Below are positions 7,541 through 18,115 of a stretch of DNA of 64,000 nt, in pieces. The notes under the pieces were generated by a model. That model was not told where the DNA came from. It was given only the letters and a program-made list of their open reading frames with translations, and did no database searches. Within the stretch, counting starts at the first letter, position 1. Every line of letters begins with the position of its first letter. Origin of the DNA: JADKAV01 sp037046735 (GTDB lineage Bacteria; Actinomycetota; Actinomycetes; S36-B12; UBA10799); contig JBAOHC010000004.1 of the NCBI GenBank assembly GCA_037046735.1, positions 1 through 64,000 on the forward strand, read 5' to 3'. Made by a program: the position numbers and the translations under genes.

Positions 7541-10093
7541 TTACTCCTTATCGCCGGACTCCGCCGACTCTTCATCATCACCTGTCGCATGATCAGATCC
7601 GGAATCGGGGTCCGAATCGTCGGCATCCTGCTCGAACTCCGCTTCTTCTTCATGTGCGTCCGAACGGGCCACAGCAACCACTGTCACACCGGCCGGTAGT
7701 CCCATGAGGCTGACCCCCATCGTGTCCCGGCTGGTCTGGCGTACCTGGGCGACCAGGGTCCGGATCACGACCCCGTTGCTCGCAATGGCGAAAATGGTGT
7801 CCTCGGGCTGGCACACCAGCGCGGCAACCAAGGAGCCCCGCTCCTGGACCAACTTCATCGCCCGCACGCCGAAGCCTGCACGGCCCTTCGTGTTCCATTC
7901 GGCGAGATCGGTGCGTTTGGCGAATCCCTCCTCGGTCACGGTGACCAGGTCCCAACCCTCGCGCACCACACCCATGGCCAGGGTGTGGTCGCCGGGCCGG
8001 AACTTCATACCCCGGACCCCGGAGGTCGCCCGGCCCATGGCCCGCAGTTGGTCGGCCCGGAATCGCACGGACATGCCCTTCGCGGACACCATGATCAACT
8101 CGCCGCCGTCATCGACGAGTCGCGCCGACACCAGTTCGTCGCCCTCCCGCAGGTTGATGGCGATCAGGCCACCGGTCCGGTTGGTGTCGTACTCGGTCAA
8201 CGCGGTCTTCTTGACCAGCCCATCTTTGGTGGCCAACGCCAGGTACGGTTCCTGCTCGTAGTCCTTGAGCGCCAGCACGCCGGCGATCTGCTCATCCGGC
8301 TGGAAGGCCAGCAGATTCGCGACATGCTTGCCCTTGGCGTCCCGCCCGGTCTCAGGCAGCATGTATGCCTTCGTGCGGTACACCCGTCCGAGATTGGTGA
8401 AGAACAGGATCCAGTGGTGCGTAGTGGTGACGAAGAAGTGCTCCACAACGTCGTCTCGCTGCAGGGACGCACCCTTGACCCCACGGCCACCGCGGCGCTG
8501 CGAGCGGTAAAGGGTCGCATCGGTGCGCTTGGCGTAACCGCCGGCGGTGATACTCACGACCACGTCCCGGACCGGGATCAGATCCTCTTCGCTGGCCAGA
8601 TCATCGGCCGGCAGAAAGCGGGTGCGCCGCTCATCCCCATGCACACGCAGAAGCTCAGCGAGCTCCTCCGAGACGATGGTCCGCTGCCGGGCAGGGGTCG
8701 CGAGGATGTCCCGGTAATCGGCGATCAAGCGCTCGAGTTCAGTCGCCTCATCGATGATCTTCTGGCGCTCCAGAGCGGCCAGGCGCCGCAACTGCATGTC
8801 GAGGATGGCATTCGCCTGGATCTCATCGACTTCGAGTAGCTCCATCAAACCCGTCCGGGCCTCATCGACCGTGGGCGAGCGCCGGATCAGCGCGATCACC
8901 TCGTCGAGGGCGTCGAGCGCCTTGAGATAGCCGCGCAGAATGTGCGCCCGCTCCTCCGCCTTACGCAGCCGGTACGCGGTGCGGCGCTGGATGACCTCGA
9001 TCTGGTGATTGATCCAGTGAATGACGAAGGCGTCCAGACTCAGGGTGCGTGGTACCCCGTCAACGAGCGCCAGCATGTTGGCGCCGAACGTCTCCTGCAG
9101 CTGTGTATGCCGGTACAACTGCGAGAGCACCACCCGCGGCTGTGCGTCACGCTTGAGTACGACGACCAACCGTTGCCCGGTGCGACTCGAGGAGTCGTCA
9201 CGCAGGTCGGCGATCCCCGTCACTCGCCCGGCGTCGGCGAGTTCGGCGATCTTCGCCGTCAGGGTGTCGGGGTTCACCTGGTAGGGCAACTCGGTGATCA
9301 CCAAGCAGGTGCGGCCTCGTTCGTCCTCCTCGATGTCCACCACACCGCGCATCGTGATCGAACCCCGGCCCGTGCGGTAGGCAGAATCGACGCCGGCCCG
9401 ACCCACGATGTACGCCCCGGTGGGGAAGTCCGGGCCCTGCACTCGCTCGATGAGGGCCTCTAGTAGTTCTGCGCGGTCAGCATCTGGATGCTCCAGCGCC
9501 CACTGCACCCCGTCGGCCACCTCGCGCAGGTTGTGCGGCGGGATGTTCGTGGCCATTCCCACAGCGATACCTGAGGAGCCGTTGACCAGCAGGTTCGGGA
9601 ACCGGCTCGGCAGGATCACCGGCTCCTGGGAGCGACCGTCGAAGTTGGGCTTGAAATCGACGGTGTCCTCGTCAATGTCGCGGACCATCTCCATGGCCAG
9701 CTGGGCCAGGCGCGCCTCCGTGTACCGGTAGGCCGCGGCCGGGTCGTTGCCTGGCGACCCGAAGTTGCCCTGCCCGTCGACCAGCGGGTAGCGCAGTGCC
9801 CACGGCTGCACCATGCGGACCAGGGCGTCGTAGACAGCACTGTCGCCGTGCGGATGGTAACTACCGAGTACGTCCCCGACCACGGACGCGCACTTGAAGA
9901 ATCCGCGGTCAGGACGATAGCCGCCATCGAACATCGCGTACAGAATGCGCCGGTGCACGGGCTTCAACCCGTCGCGCACATCGGGGAGGGCACGGCCGAC
10001 GATGACACTCATCGCGTAGTCCAAGTAGGACTTCTGCATCTCGGCCTGGAGTTCGACCGGCTCGATCCGGTCGGTGTCTGGGGTCTGAGTCAC
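7541..10093 (-). CDS. gyrA: DNA gyrase subunit A
   Basis: 850 residues; the DNA breakage and rejoining subunit of gyrase, which introduces negative supercoils using ATP hydrolysed by GyrB. The N-terminus contains YLDYAMSVIVGRALPDVRDG. The catalytic tyrosine is Tyr124 in YRYTEARL. The quinolone-determining region reads HPHGDSAVYD, with Ser85 at the position of E. coli Ser83. The C-terminal beta-pinwheel has repeated GY/GGRGVKGA-type blades, and a Glu/Asp-rich tail follows. GTG start at 10093, 17 bp after the gyrB stop. Confidence 0.99.
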   Translation of the reverse strand: MTQTPDTDRIEPVELQAEMQKSYLDYAMSVIVGRALPDVRDGLKPVHRRILYAMFDGGYRPDRGFFKCASVVGDVLGSYHPHGDSAVYDALVRMVQPWALRYPLVDGQGNFGSPGNDPAAAYRYTEARLAQLAMEMVRDIDEDTVDFKPNFDGRSQEPVILPSRFPNLLVNGSSGIAVGMATNIPPHNLREVADGVQWALEHPDADRAELLEALIERVQGPDFPTGAYIVGRAGVDSAYRTGRGSITMRGVVDIEEDERGRTCLVITELPYQVNPDTLTAKIAELADAGRVTGIADLRDDSSSRTGQRLVVVLKRDAQPRVVLSQLYRHTQLQETFGANMLALVDGVPRTLSLDAFVIHWINHQIEVIQRRTAYRLRKAEERAHILRGYLKALDALDEVIALIRRSPTVDEARTGLMELLEVDEIQANAILDMQLRRLAALERQKIIDEATELERLIADYRDILATPARQRTIVSEELAELLRVHGDERRTRFLPADDLASEEDLIPVRDVVVSITAGGYAKRTDATLYRSQRRGGRGVKGASLQRDDVVEHFFVTTTHHWILFFTNLGRVYRTKAYMLPETGRDAKGKHVANLLAFQPDEQIAGVLALKDYEQEPYLALATKDGLVKKTALTEYDTNRTGGLIAINLREGDELVSARLVDDGGELIMVSAKGMSVRFRADQLRAMGRATSGVRGMKFRPGDHTLAMGVVREGWDLVTVTEEGFAKRTDLAEWNTKGRAGFGVRAMKLVQERGSLVAALVCQPEDTIFAIASNGVVIRTLVAQVRQTSRDTMGVSLMGLPAGVTVVAVARSDAHEEEAEFEQDADDSDPDSGSDHATGDDEESAESGDKE

Positions 10094-10110
10094 TGTGATT
10101 CCCTAGGTCC

Positions 10111-12054
<1,944 letters not shown>

Positions 12055-12247
12055 GCACAGCCCCTTTCAGCCACATCGGGTTTCGATCAGCGCCGAACGG
12101 CTCAGAACTGCCGCGAACTGCCTCTATGTCACCCTGACGACCCCAGTCTAACGGGTTTGTGACACCACCCATGGCTTTCCACACGCTTTAACGGCATTTT
12201 CGCCGTTCGAAGGTGTGGTCACGCATCCCCCTACGTACGGGCTGCCG

Positions 12248-12745
12248 CTATCCGTAAGTGTCGCGCGGCCCACGACCCTTGACGCGTAAGGCCCCGCGGG
12301 GTTTGGGGGCCACATCAGGGCCAAGCACCGTGATGTCCGTGACGATGCCGCCTGGGATCTCCCCCTGCAGGCGCCGCCGCAGTTGGGTACTGAGCATGCG
12401 GACCTGCGTCGCCCACGCGGTGCTATCGGCACGCAGCGTGAGCCGCCCGGTGGAACGGTCGAAGGCCTCGGGCTTCACATGGGCCGCCAACGTCGGGCCA
12501 ACCAAGGATGCCCACTCGCCCCAGATTCGCCCGATCGACGTCGCCGCCTGCCAACCGCGGTCGCTCACCAGAGACATGATCGCCTCAGCAACCGTGCTGG
12601 GGTCTCGGTCGTCGGGCACTGCACTTGAGTAGGTCGCCTCGCGGCGCGAGGGTGACGTGGACGGCGCGGCGGATCTCGCCGCCTGCCGGGCCCTGGCGAG
12701 GACCCTGCTGGCGAGGTCGCTGATCGCCTCGTCGGTCACCGTCAC
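12248..12745 (-). CDS. dciA: DciA-like DUF721 protein
   Basis: 165 residues with a low-complexity N-terminus and a DUF721 domain from about residue 65 (GRIWGEWASLVGPTLAAHVKPEAF, then LTLRADSTAWATQVRML). DUF721 proteins (DciA) load or assist the replicative helicase DnaB in bacteria that lack DnaC; dnaB itself is elsewhere in this window. GTG start at 12745 overlaps the recF stop by 4 bp, the conserved dnaN-recF-DUF721 coupling of actinobacteria. Confidence 0.92.
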   Translation of the reverse strand: MTVTDEAISDLASRVLARARQAARSAAPSTSPSRREATYSSAVPDDRDPSTVAEAIMSLVSDRGWQAATSIGRIWGEWASLVGPTLAAHVKPEAFDRSTGRLTLRADSTAWATQVRMLSTQLRRRLQGEIPGGIVTDITVLGPDVAPKPRGALRVKGRGPRDTYG

Positions 12746-13866
12746 TCCTTATGGATCGCACCGTTGTCTACAGAGAATGTAACCCCGCGTAGGGAATCTG
12801 GGACGTCACTGGGCACCGCGGCCGTGATCAGAACCTGTCCGTGTGCGCCGTGGGCCACCTCGGCGAGTCGCTCGCGGCGCTGCTGATCGAGTTCTGCGAA
12901 CACATCGTCGAGGATCAAGACGGGATTGCCGGCCGCCTCATCGCGAAGGATCTCGAAACTGGCCAGCCGCAGCGCAAGCGCCAATGACCACGATTCACCG
13001 TGCGACGCGTAACCGCGGGCGGGCAGGTCGTTCAACTGCAGGTCGAGCTCGTCACGGTGCGGACCGACGACGGTCACAGCTCGTGCGAACTCCTCGGCCC
13101 TAACCTCCTGCAGCACGTGGCGCAGGGCGGCTGAGAACGCCTCACGGCCGCTGGCCAATGGCAGTCGCGCAGGCGCGTACTGCAACTGGACAGCGTTACG
13201 GACGGGCGCCACGCTGGCGTAGACCGCAGACACGGGTTCCCGCAGCAGCTCAACCAGGGCGGCCCGTCCCGCCTGCAGATCGGCACCGAACTCGATCAGC
13301 CGGTCATCCCAGACATCCAAAGTGCTGGCAAGGGATGAGCGCTCCGAGGCGCTGGCCTTTGCCGCCGAGCGCAATAGGGAGTTTCTCTGGCGCAGCGTCT
13401 TGTCGTAGTCGCTGATCACCGCGGCGTACCGCGGGGTGAGTTGGATGAGCAAGGCGTCCAGGAACCTGCGACGAGCTGCCGGGTCACCTTTGACCAGGCT
13501 CAAGTCCTCAGGTGCGAACATCACCGAACGCACGACGCCCAGCCCGTCACGGGTTCGCCGCAGCGGGGTGCGGTTCACCTGCACCCGGTTGGCGCGCCCC
13601 GGATTGATCTGCACGTCAAGGCCCAGCGTGCGCTCGGCATTGCTGACCTGGCTGCGGATGACAGCACTCGAGGCCCCCGCCCGCACCAGCGCGTTGTCGT
13701 TGGCCACCCGGTGACTGGAGAAGGTCGCCAGATAGGAGACCGCCTCTGCGACATTGGTCTTGCCTTGCCCGTTGGAGCCCACCAGCAGGTTGACACCGGG
13801 GGCGAACTCCACCTCGAGGGCCTCGTAGTTACGGAAATCCGTCAGGCCGAGGTGGGCGATTCTCAC
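12742..13866 (-). CDS. recF: DNA replication and repair protein RecF
   Basis: 374 residues; an SMC-like ABC ATPase that binds gapped DNA and helps load RecA at stalled forks. The N-terminus has HLGLTDFRNYE and a Walker A GSNGQGKTN (residues 30-38). The C-terminal part has the ABC-like signature region and Walker B-like VLILDDVFAELD. GTG start at 13866 overlaps the dnaN stop by 4 bp and its stop overlaps dciA by 4 bp, so dnaN-recF-dciA is one coupled operon. Confidence 0.98.
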   Translation of the reverse strand: MRIAHLGLTDFRNYEALEVEFAPGVNLLVGSNGQGKTNVAEAVSYLATFSSHRVANDNALVRAGASSAVIRSQVSNAERTLGLDVQINPGRANRVQVNRTPLRRTRDGLGVVRSVMFAPEDLSLVKGDPAARRRFLDALLIQLTPRYAAVISDYDKTLRQRNSLLRSAAKASASERSSLASTLDVWDDRLIEFGADLQAGRAALVELLREPVSAVYASVAPVRNAVQLQYAPARLPLASGREAFSAALRHVLQEVRAEEFARAVTVVGPHRDELDLQLNDLPARGYASHGESWSLALALRLASFEILRDEAAGNPVLILDDVFAELDQQRRERLAEVAHGAHGQVLITAAVPSDVPDSLRGVTFSVDNGAIHKE

Positions 13867-14990
13867 CGCTGCAGGCGCACCGGCATCAGCAGGTACCGGA
13901 ATGACTCTGTGGGGGACTCCGGGTTGAGCCCAGTGAGCACAGCTGCCTTCTCACTGGACTGCAGGCTCAAGCGCACGGTGGTCTCAGTCAGCCCTGCCAG
14001 CCCGTCGGCGAGGAAGCGCGGGTTGAAGGCCACATCGATGGCCTCTCCCTGCAAGGTGCACGGCAGGGCCTCGGTCGCCGTCGCCTCGTCCCCGGTGCCG
14101 GCCCGCAGCACGACCTCCTCGCTGGCGAACACCATCCGCACTGCGGAGTCCTGGTGCAGCACCAGACTGACGCGCTTGAGTGCTTCCTTCAGTGGTGCCA
14201 CGTCAATCTCCGGCTGGCTGGCGAAGTTCGTAGGCAGCAGGGAACGGAATTTCGGGAAGTTGGCCGAGTCCATCAGGCGTAACCCGGTCTGCCGGGAACC
14301 CGCAGTGAGAGCCAGTGAGGTGTCGGAGTCCCCGAGATGCAGATTGACCTCAGCGGCCCCGGCGAAGGCCTTGGCTGCCTCTACCAGTTCCCTGCCGGGA
14401 ATGGTGACCGCGATTGCCTGGTCGCCTGCGTTCGGTCGCCACGGAAGTTCTCGCACGGCCAGCCGGTAACGATCGGTGGCGGCCAGGGTGAGATGGCCAC
14501 TCGGCTCGATCTCCATCCGGATCCCGGCATAGGCATGGTTGCGGTCATCGGGAGATGCAGCCGCCACAGCGACCTGGGCGACAGCGGCCGCGAACACCGC
14601 CGCGTCGATGCTGCCGACGCTGTCCGGCAGTGTGGGCAGCGGTGGGTACTCGTCGCGCGGCAGGGTCGGAAGGGTGAACGACGCGGCCCCGCAGATGACC
14701 TCCACCCGGCCAGTGGTCTGGAGGGCGAAACTAACGGGCTGATTGGGCAACGACCGGGCGATCTCCACCAAGAGCCGACCACTGATCAGCGCCGTGCCCG
14801 GCTCACCTACGACCGCATCCGCGGTGTTGTGCGACCAGGTGTCCTGCGTGGTCGTGGTGAACGAAACCCCATCGTCCGTGGCCTCAACCAGCACCCCCGC
14901 CAGTGCCGGGAAGGGCACCCGGGAGGGCAGCGTGCGTGACACCCAGGTCACGACGTCAGCCAGGACGTCTCTTTCAATGCGAAACTTCAC
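13863..14990 (-). CDS. dnaN: DNA polymerase III subunit beta (sliding clamp)
   Basis: 375 residues forming the three-domain beta clamp that tethers DNA polymerase III to DNA. It opens with MKFRIERDVLADVVTWVSRT, contains the conserved FPKFRSLLP segment and ends with the clamp motif YLLMPVRLQR. GTG start at 14990 has a strong AAGGAGG ribosome-binding site 5 bp upstream. It lies directly beyond oriC from dnaA, the usual dnaA-oriC-dnaN order. The origin region upstream holds its promoter. Confidence 0.99.
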   Translation of the reverse strand: MKFRIERDVLADVVTWVSRTLPSRVPFPALAGVLVEATDDGVSFTTTTQDTWSHNTADAVVGEPGTALISGRLLVEIARSLPNQPVSFALQTTGRVEVICGAASFTLPTLPRDEYPPLPTLPDSVGSIDAAVFAAAVAQVAVAAASPDDRNHAYAGIRMEIEPSGHLTLAATDRYRLAVRELPWRPNAGDQAIAVTIPGRELVEAAKAFAGAAEVNLHLGDSDTSLALTAGSRQTGLRLMDSANFPKFRSLLPTNFASQPEIDVAPLKEALKRVSLVLHQDSAVRMVFASEEVVLRAGTGDEATATEALPCTLQGEAIDVAFNPRFLADGLAGLTETTVRLSLQSSEKAAVLTGLNPESPTESFRYLLMPVRLQR

Positions 14991-15633
14991 AGTTCCTCCT
15001 TGAGAGGCATCGTGTCATGGCGCAGTGTGGTTCACTGCGCTGTTGCCGGTTTATGACGGGAAATTCTTTCCACATCCGGGGCGCCATCCGGGTATGGGGT
15101 TTTGAGATGTCTTGAATTAGATATGACGTAACCGTCGTAGGCCCTGTGGATGCTGTGGACAAGTGGGAAAACTACCTGATGGCCGACGGTGAATAACAAC
15201 CCACACGGGTCTGTGGGCTGCGAGTGTGCGCTGGTGCGCGGCTGTGGATGGGAGTTATGTGTTCACTGCGCGTTCACAGGGAGGCTGACTGTTATCCACG
15301 GACCAGGCGGTGAGGACGGGCATTTGGAGGCAGTTGTCCACACTGAGTGCACAACCTGGGGATGTACGAAAAGGGACGCAGGAATCTGTGACGTGTGTGT
15401 CGGCTCGTGCTTACGGCCTTTCCTCACGCGCCGCGCCAGCCGGAACAGAGCACCGAGCGCGTTTCACAGCCTTGGCCTATCGACCTAACGCGTACGAACG
15501 CGCCCACCGCTCATTCCCAGTCCATCCGAACCTGAATAAGTATGAGGAAGGTAGTTATCCACAGACTTTCCACGGCTTGGGGATACGGAGTGTGACCGAG
15601 GCCACAATTCCATCACCCAAAGTTACAGACTGA
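14991..15633. other. oriC: Chromosomal origin of replication (oriC), dnaA-dnaN intergenic region
   Basis: 643 bp without a gene between dnaA and dnaN, the normal site of oriC in actinobacteria. DnaA-box-like 9-mers are: TGTGGACAA at 15154-15162 (exact complement of TTGTCCACA), TTATCCACG at 15292-15300, TTGTCCACA at 15334-15342 and the perfect TTATCCACA at 15555-15563. Weaker TGTGGATnn copies are at 15145 and 15243. The part next to dnaN (about 15050-15130) is the most AT-rich (TTGAATTAGATATGACG) and could be the unwinding element. Small ORFs predicted here have no codon bias. Confidence 0.9.
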
Positions 15634-17004
15634 TTAATTTGAGGTTTTGATCCGGTTAGTCAGATCGGCTACCTGTTCGTAAAGGCGCCGACTCTCGCCG
15701 ATATTCTTGCGAATCTTGCGATCCGCATGCATCACGGTCGTGTGATCGCGGTTGCCGAACTCCGCGCCTATGGCAGGAAGTGACAGATCGGTCAACTCCC
15801 GGCATAGATACATGGCGACCTGCCGCGCACTGACCAGCGTCTTCGACCGGGACGGCCCTTCCAGGTCGTCGAGTGACACCCCGAAGTAGGTCGCCGCCTG
15901 CATCTTGATCTGCTCAGCAGTGACGTCACGTGCCGATTCGTGGGGGATGAGGTCCTTGAGGACGATCTCGGCGAGATCAACCGAAATGGGTGAGGAGTTG
16001 AGGCTCGCAAAGGCGGAGATCCGGATCAGAGCCCCCTCGAGTTCGCGGATGTTCGAGGTGATCTTCGTGGCGATGAACTCAAGCACGTCGTCATTGATCT
16101 CGCGGGACTCCTGCATGGTCTTCTTGCGCAGGATCGCGATGCGGGTCTCGAGGTCGGGAGGCTGGATATCAGTGATCAGGCCCCACTCGAAGCGGGAGCG
16201 CATCCGATCCTCGAAGTCCTGCAACTGCTTCGGAGGGAGATCTGAGGTGATCACGATCTGCTTGTTGGCGTTGTGCAGGGTGTTGAACGTGTGGAAGAAC
16301 TCCTCCTGCGTCTGCACCTTTCCTGAGAGGAACTGGATGTCGTCGACGAGCAGGACATCAACATCGCGGTAGCGGCGATGAAGGTCGACGCGGCCGTGGT
16401 CGCGGATGGAGTTGATGAAGTCGTTGGTGAACTCTTCACTACTCACGTAGTGCACGCGGGAGCCGGCAAAGATCCGGCGAGTGTGATGACCGATGGCGTG
16501 CAACAGGTGCGTCTTGCCAAGGCCAGAGTCGCCATAGATGAACAGCGGGTTGTACGCGCGGGCAGGCTGCTCGGCCACGGCCATGGCAGCTGCATGGGCG
16601 AAGCGGTTACTGGGTCCATAGACGAAGGTGTCGAACGTGTAGCGCGGGTTCAGTGGGGTGTCGTCGGGGTGGGCGACAGGCGGGTCCGAGCTGGTAGGCG
16701 TCTCGCTGTACGTGGAGTCCGCGAGGTCGTCAGTGACCTCGTCTGAGATCTGCGGCGCCCGGGATTGGTCGACAAGGACCTCGATCGTGACACTGTGGCC
16801 GAGCTGGTCGGCCAACGCCTGCTGGACATGAGGCCGCAGTTTCGTCTCCAGCATGTCCTTCGTGAAGTCATTGCCGGTGACAAGCACGAGGGCGTCCTGG
16901 GTCAGGGCGACCGGAGTCGTCAGATCAACCCACGCTCGCTGCGTTTCGGGTACCGATTTCTTGGCCAGTGACCACAATTCCCCAAGATCGATCACTGCAT
17001 CCAA
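15634..17004 (-). CDS. dnaA: Chromosomal replication initiator protein DnaA
   Basis: About 456 residues; the AAA+ initiator that binds DnaA boxes, melts oriC and recruits DnaB. Domain I begins ELWSLAKKS. The AAA+ core has RYTFDTFVYGPSNRFAHAA, Walker A GDSGLGKTHLL and Walker B LLVDDIQFLSG. Domain IV has the DNA-binding signature DHTTVMHADRKIRK. The open frame runs far upstream but without homology. TTG at 17004 is preferred because GAGGAG lies 5 bp upstream; GTG at 17028 with GGAG is the alternative and adds eight residues. DnaA boxes lie in its own 5' region, suggesting autoregulation. Confidence 0.97.
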   Translation of the reverse strand: MDAVIDLGELWSLAKKSVPETQRAWVDLTTPVALTQDALVLVTGNDFTKDMLETKLRPHVQQALADQLGHSVTIEVLVDQSRAPQISDEVTDDLADSTYSETPTSSDPPVAHPDDTPLNPRYTFDTFVYGPSNRFAHAAAMAVAEQPARAYNPLFIYGDSGLGKTHLLHAIGHHTRRIFAGSRVHYVSSEEFTNDFINSIRDHGRVDLHRRYRDVDVLLVDDIQFLSGKVQTQEEFFHTFNTLHNANKQIVITSDLPPKQLQDFEDRMRSRFEWGLITDIQPPDLETRIAILRKKTMQESREINDDVLEFIATKITSNIRELEGALIRISAFASLNSSPISVDLAEIVLKDLIPHESARDVTAEQIKMQAATYFGVSLDDLEGPSRSKTLVSARQVAMYLCRELTDLSLPAIGAEFGNRDHTTVMHADRKIRKNIGESRRLYEQVADLTNRIKTSN

Positions 17005-17361
17005 GTCGGCTCCTCGATTGAAAGTCACAGGTTCTCCACAGTGTGGATATGCCTGTGGAAAGTCAGTGTGGGTGTCCGCCGCGATCCGCGGGTGAGGACA
17101 CCGTGGCGTTGACGCTAATCGGATAACGAGCGTGTTACAACCGATTGTCCACAAGTCGACCCTGGTTTTTTCCGCCACCCCGGCGTGTCTGCCAACCGCA
17201 GACGTGTCGGGGGTGTATTGACCATGACCGGTCATCCGTTCTGGCCGGGCGTGACGTATGCTTGGCATGTCTGGCCCTTGTCGTGAACCGGCGTCATGCA
17301 CGGCGGTTGTCGATGGGGGCCAATTAGCGCGCCCTCGAGTAAGCCTCGGAAGGACTCCACC
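17005..17361. promoter_or_regulatory. Divergent dnaA-rpmH promoter region with DnaA boxes
   Basis: About 350 bp between the divergent dnaA and rpmH starts, with no plausible gene. It holds TTGTCCACA at 17145-17153 and TGTGGATAT (8 of 9) at 17042-17050, both placed where DnaA could regulate its own gene. TATGCT near 17257 is a possible -10 element for rpmH. No riboswitch or other structured leader was recognised. Confidence 0.7.
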
Positions 17362-17496
17362 ATGAAACGCACGTACCAGCCCAACAACCGGCGCCGGCAC
17401 AAGAAGCACGGCTTCCGTCTGCGCATGCGTACTCGTGCGGGCCGCTCCATTCTGGGCAACCGTCGCAGCAAGGGCCGCGCTCGCCTCACGGTGTGA
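17362..17496 (+). CDS. rpmH: 50S ribosomal protein L34
   Basis: 44 residues reading MKRTYQPNNRRRHKKHGFR and ending GRARLTV, the near-invariant basic L34 of the large ribosomal subunit. ATG at 17362 with upstream GGAAGGA. It is the first gene of rpmH-rnpA-yidD-yidC-jag-rsmG-parA-parB, and its stop nearly abuts the rnpA start. Confidence 0.99.
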   Translation: MKRTYQPNNRRRHKKHGFRLRMRTRAGRSILGNRRSKGRARLTV

Positions 17497-17498
17497 CC

Positions 17499-17813
17499 AT
17501 GCTGGCCCGCGACGACCGGCTGCATCCCCGGTCCCGGGTGCGTTCCACGATCCGCCATGGTCGACGCGTTCGATCAGGCAGTCTCGTGGTGCATTTTGTG
17601 GGCGACGATCAGGTTCCCCACGCTGCAGTCGTTGCGGGCAAGGGGTTTCGAGGAGCCGTCGAGCGCCATCGGCGGCAACGGCAGGTGCGACATGCGGTCT
17701 GGTCCATGTGGAAGGATCTTCCCGGTGGATCCCTGGTGATTCGCGCCCTGCCGGCGGACACCGCGTATGAGCAGTTGCTCACGGACCTGCGGAAAGCGGT
17801 GCGTCGACTGTGA
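17499..17813 (+). CDS. rnpA: Ribonuclease P protein component
   Basis: 104 residues; the protein subunit that helps RNase P RNA remove tRNA 5' leaders. It starts MLARDDRLHP, typical of RnpA, and the basic helix reads AVERHRRQRQVRHAV where the family usually has RNxxKRxxRE, so the signature is somewhat divergent. The ATG at 17499 is preferred to a GTG two codons earlier because the family starts there. It is 2 bp after the rpmH stop and overlaps yidD by 4 bp. Confidence 0.95.
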   Translation: MLARDDRLHPRSRVRSTIRHGRRVRSGSLVVHFVGDDQVPHAAVVAGKGFRGAVERHRRQRQVRHAVWSMWKDLPGGSLVIRALPADTAYEQLLTDLRKAVRRL

Positions 17814-18115
17814 AGTTCCTCCGCTTTCTCTGGCACGTGCCAGCCCTGGCCGTCATCGGCCTGGTCAGGCTGTACCAGCGCTTCATTTCCCCGTTGACCG
17901 GCCCCACGTGCAAGTTCTATCCGACATGTTCGGCCTATGCGGTGAAATCACTGCAAACCCATGGCCTGATCAAAGGCGCAATGTTGTCTGTGGCACGCTT
18001 GGTTCGATGCCATCCCTGGCAGCTGGGTGGTATCAATCCGCCACCTCCTGCAGGGAAATGGCGTGCAGACGTAGATCTTGACGGAAACCCCAGGGGGGTA
18101 TCATGTTCATCCTAG
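17810..18115 (+). CDS. yidD: Membrane protein insertion efficiency factor YidD
   Basis: 101 residues. The conserved core reads YQRFISPLTGPTCKFYPTCS followed by AYAVKSLQTHGLIKGAML and RCHPW, the invariant Cys-rich pattern of the YidD family. YidD assists YidC-dependent insertion at the inner face of the membrane. GTG at 17810 overlaps the rnpA stop by 4 bp, and the gene end overlaps the yidC start by 13 bp. Confidence 0.96.
   Translation: MKFLRFLWHVPALAVIGLVRLYQRFISPLTGPTCKFYPTCSAYAVKSLQTHGLIKGAMLSVARLVRCHPWQLGGINPPPPAGKWRADVDLDGNPRGVSCSS

Noticed and set aside
15189..15488. Small ORF inside oriC
   Set aside because: Cys/Gly-rich with no codon bias and overlapping DnaA boxes.
16550..17409. 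591-codon DnaA starting at 17409
   Set aside because: The added residues have no similarity to DnaA and run into the rpmH promoter region; the domain I start and ribosome-binding site favour 17004 or 17028.
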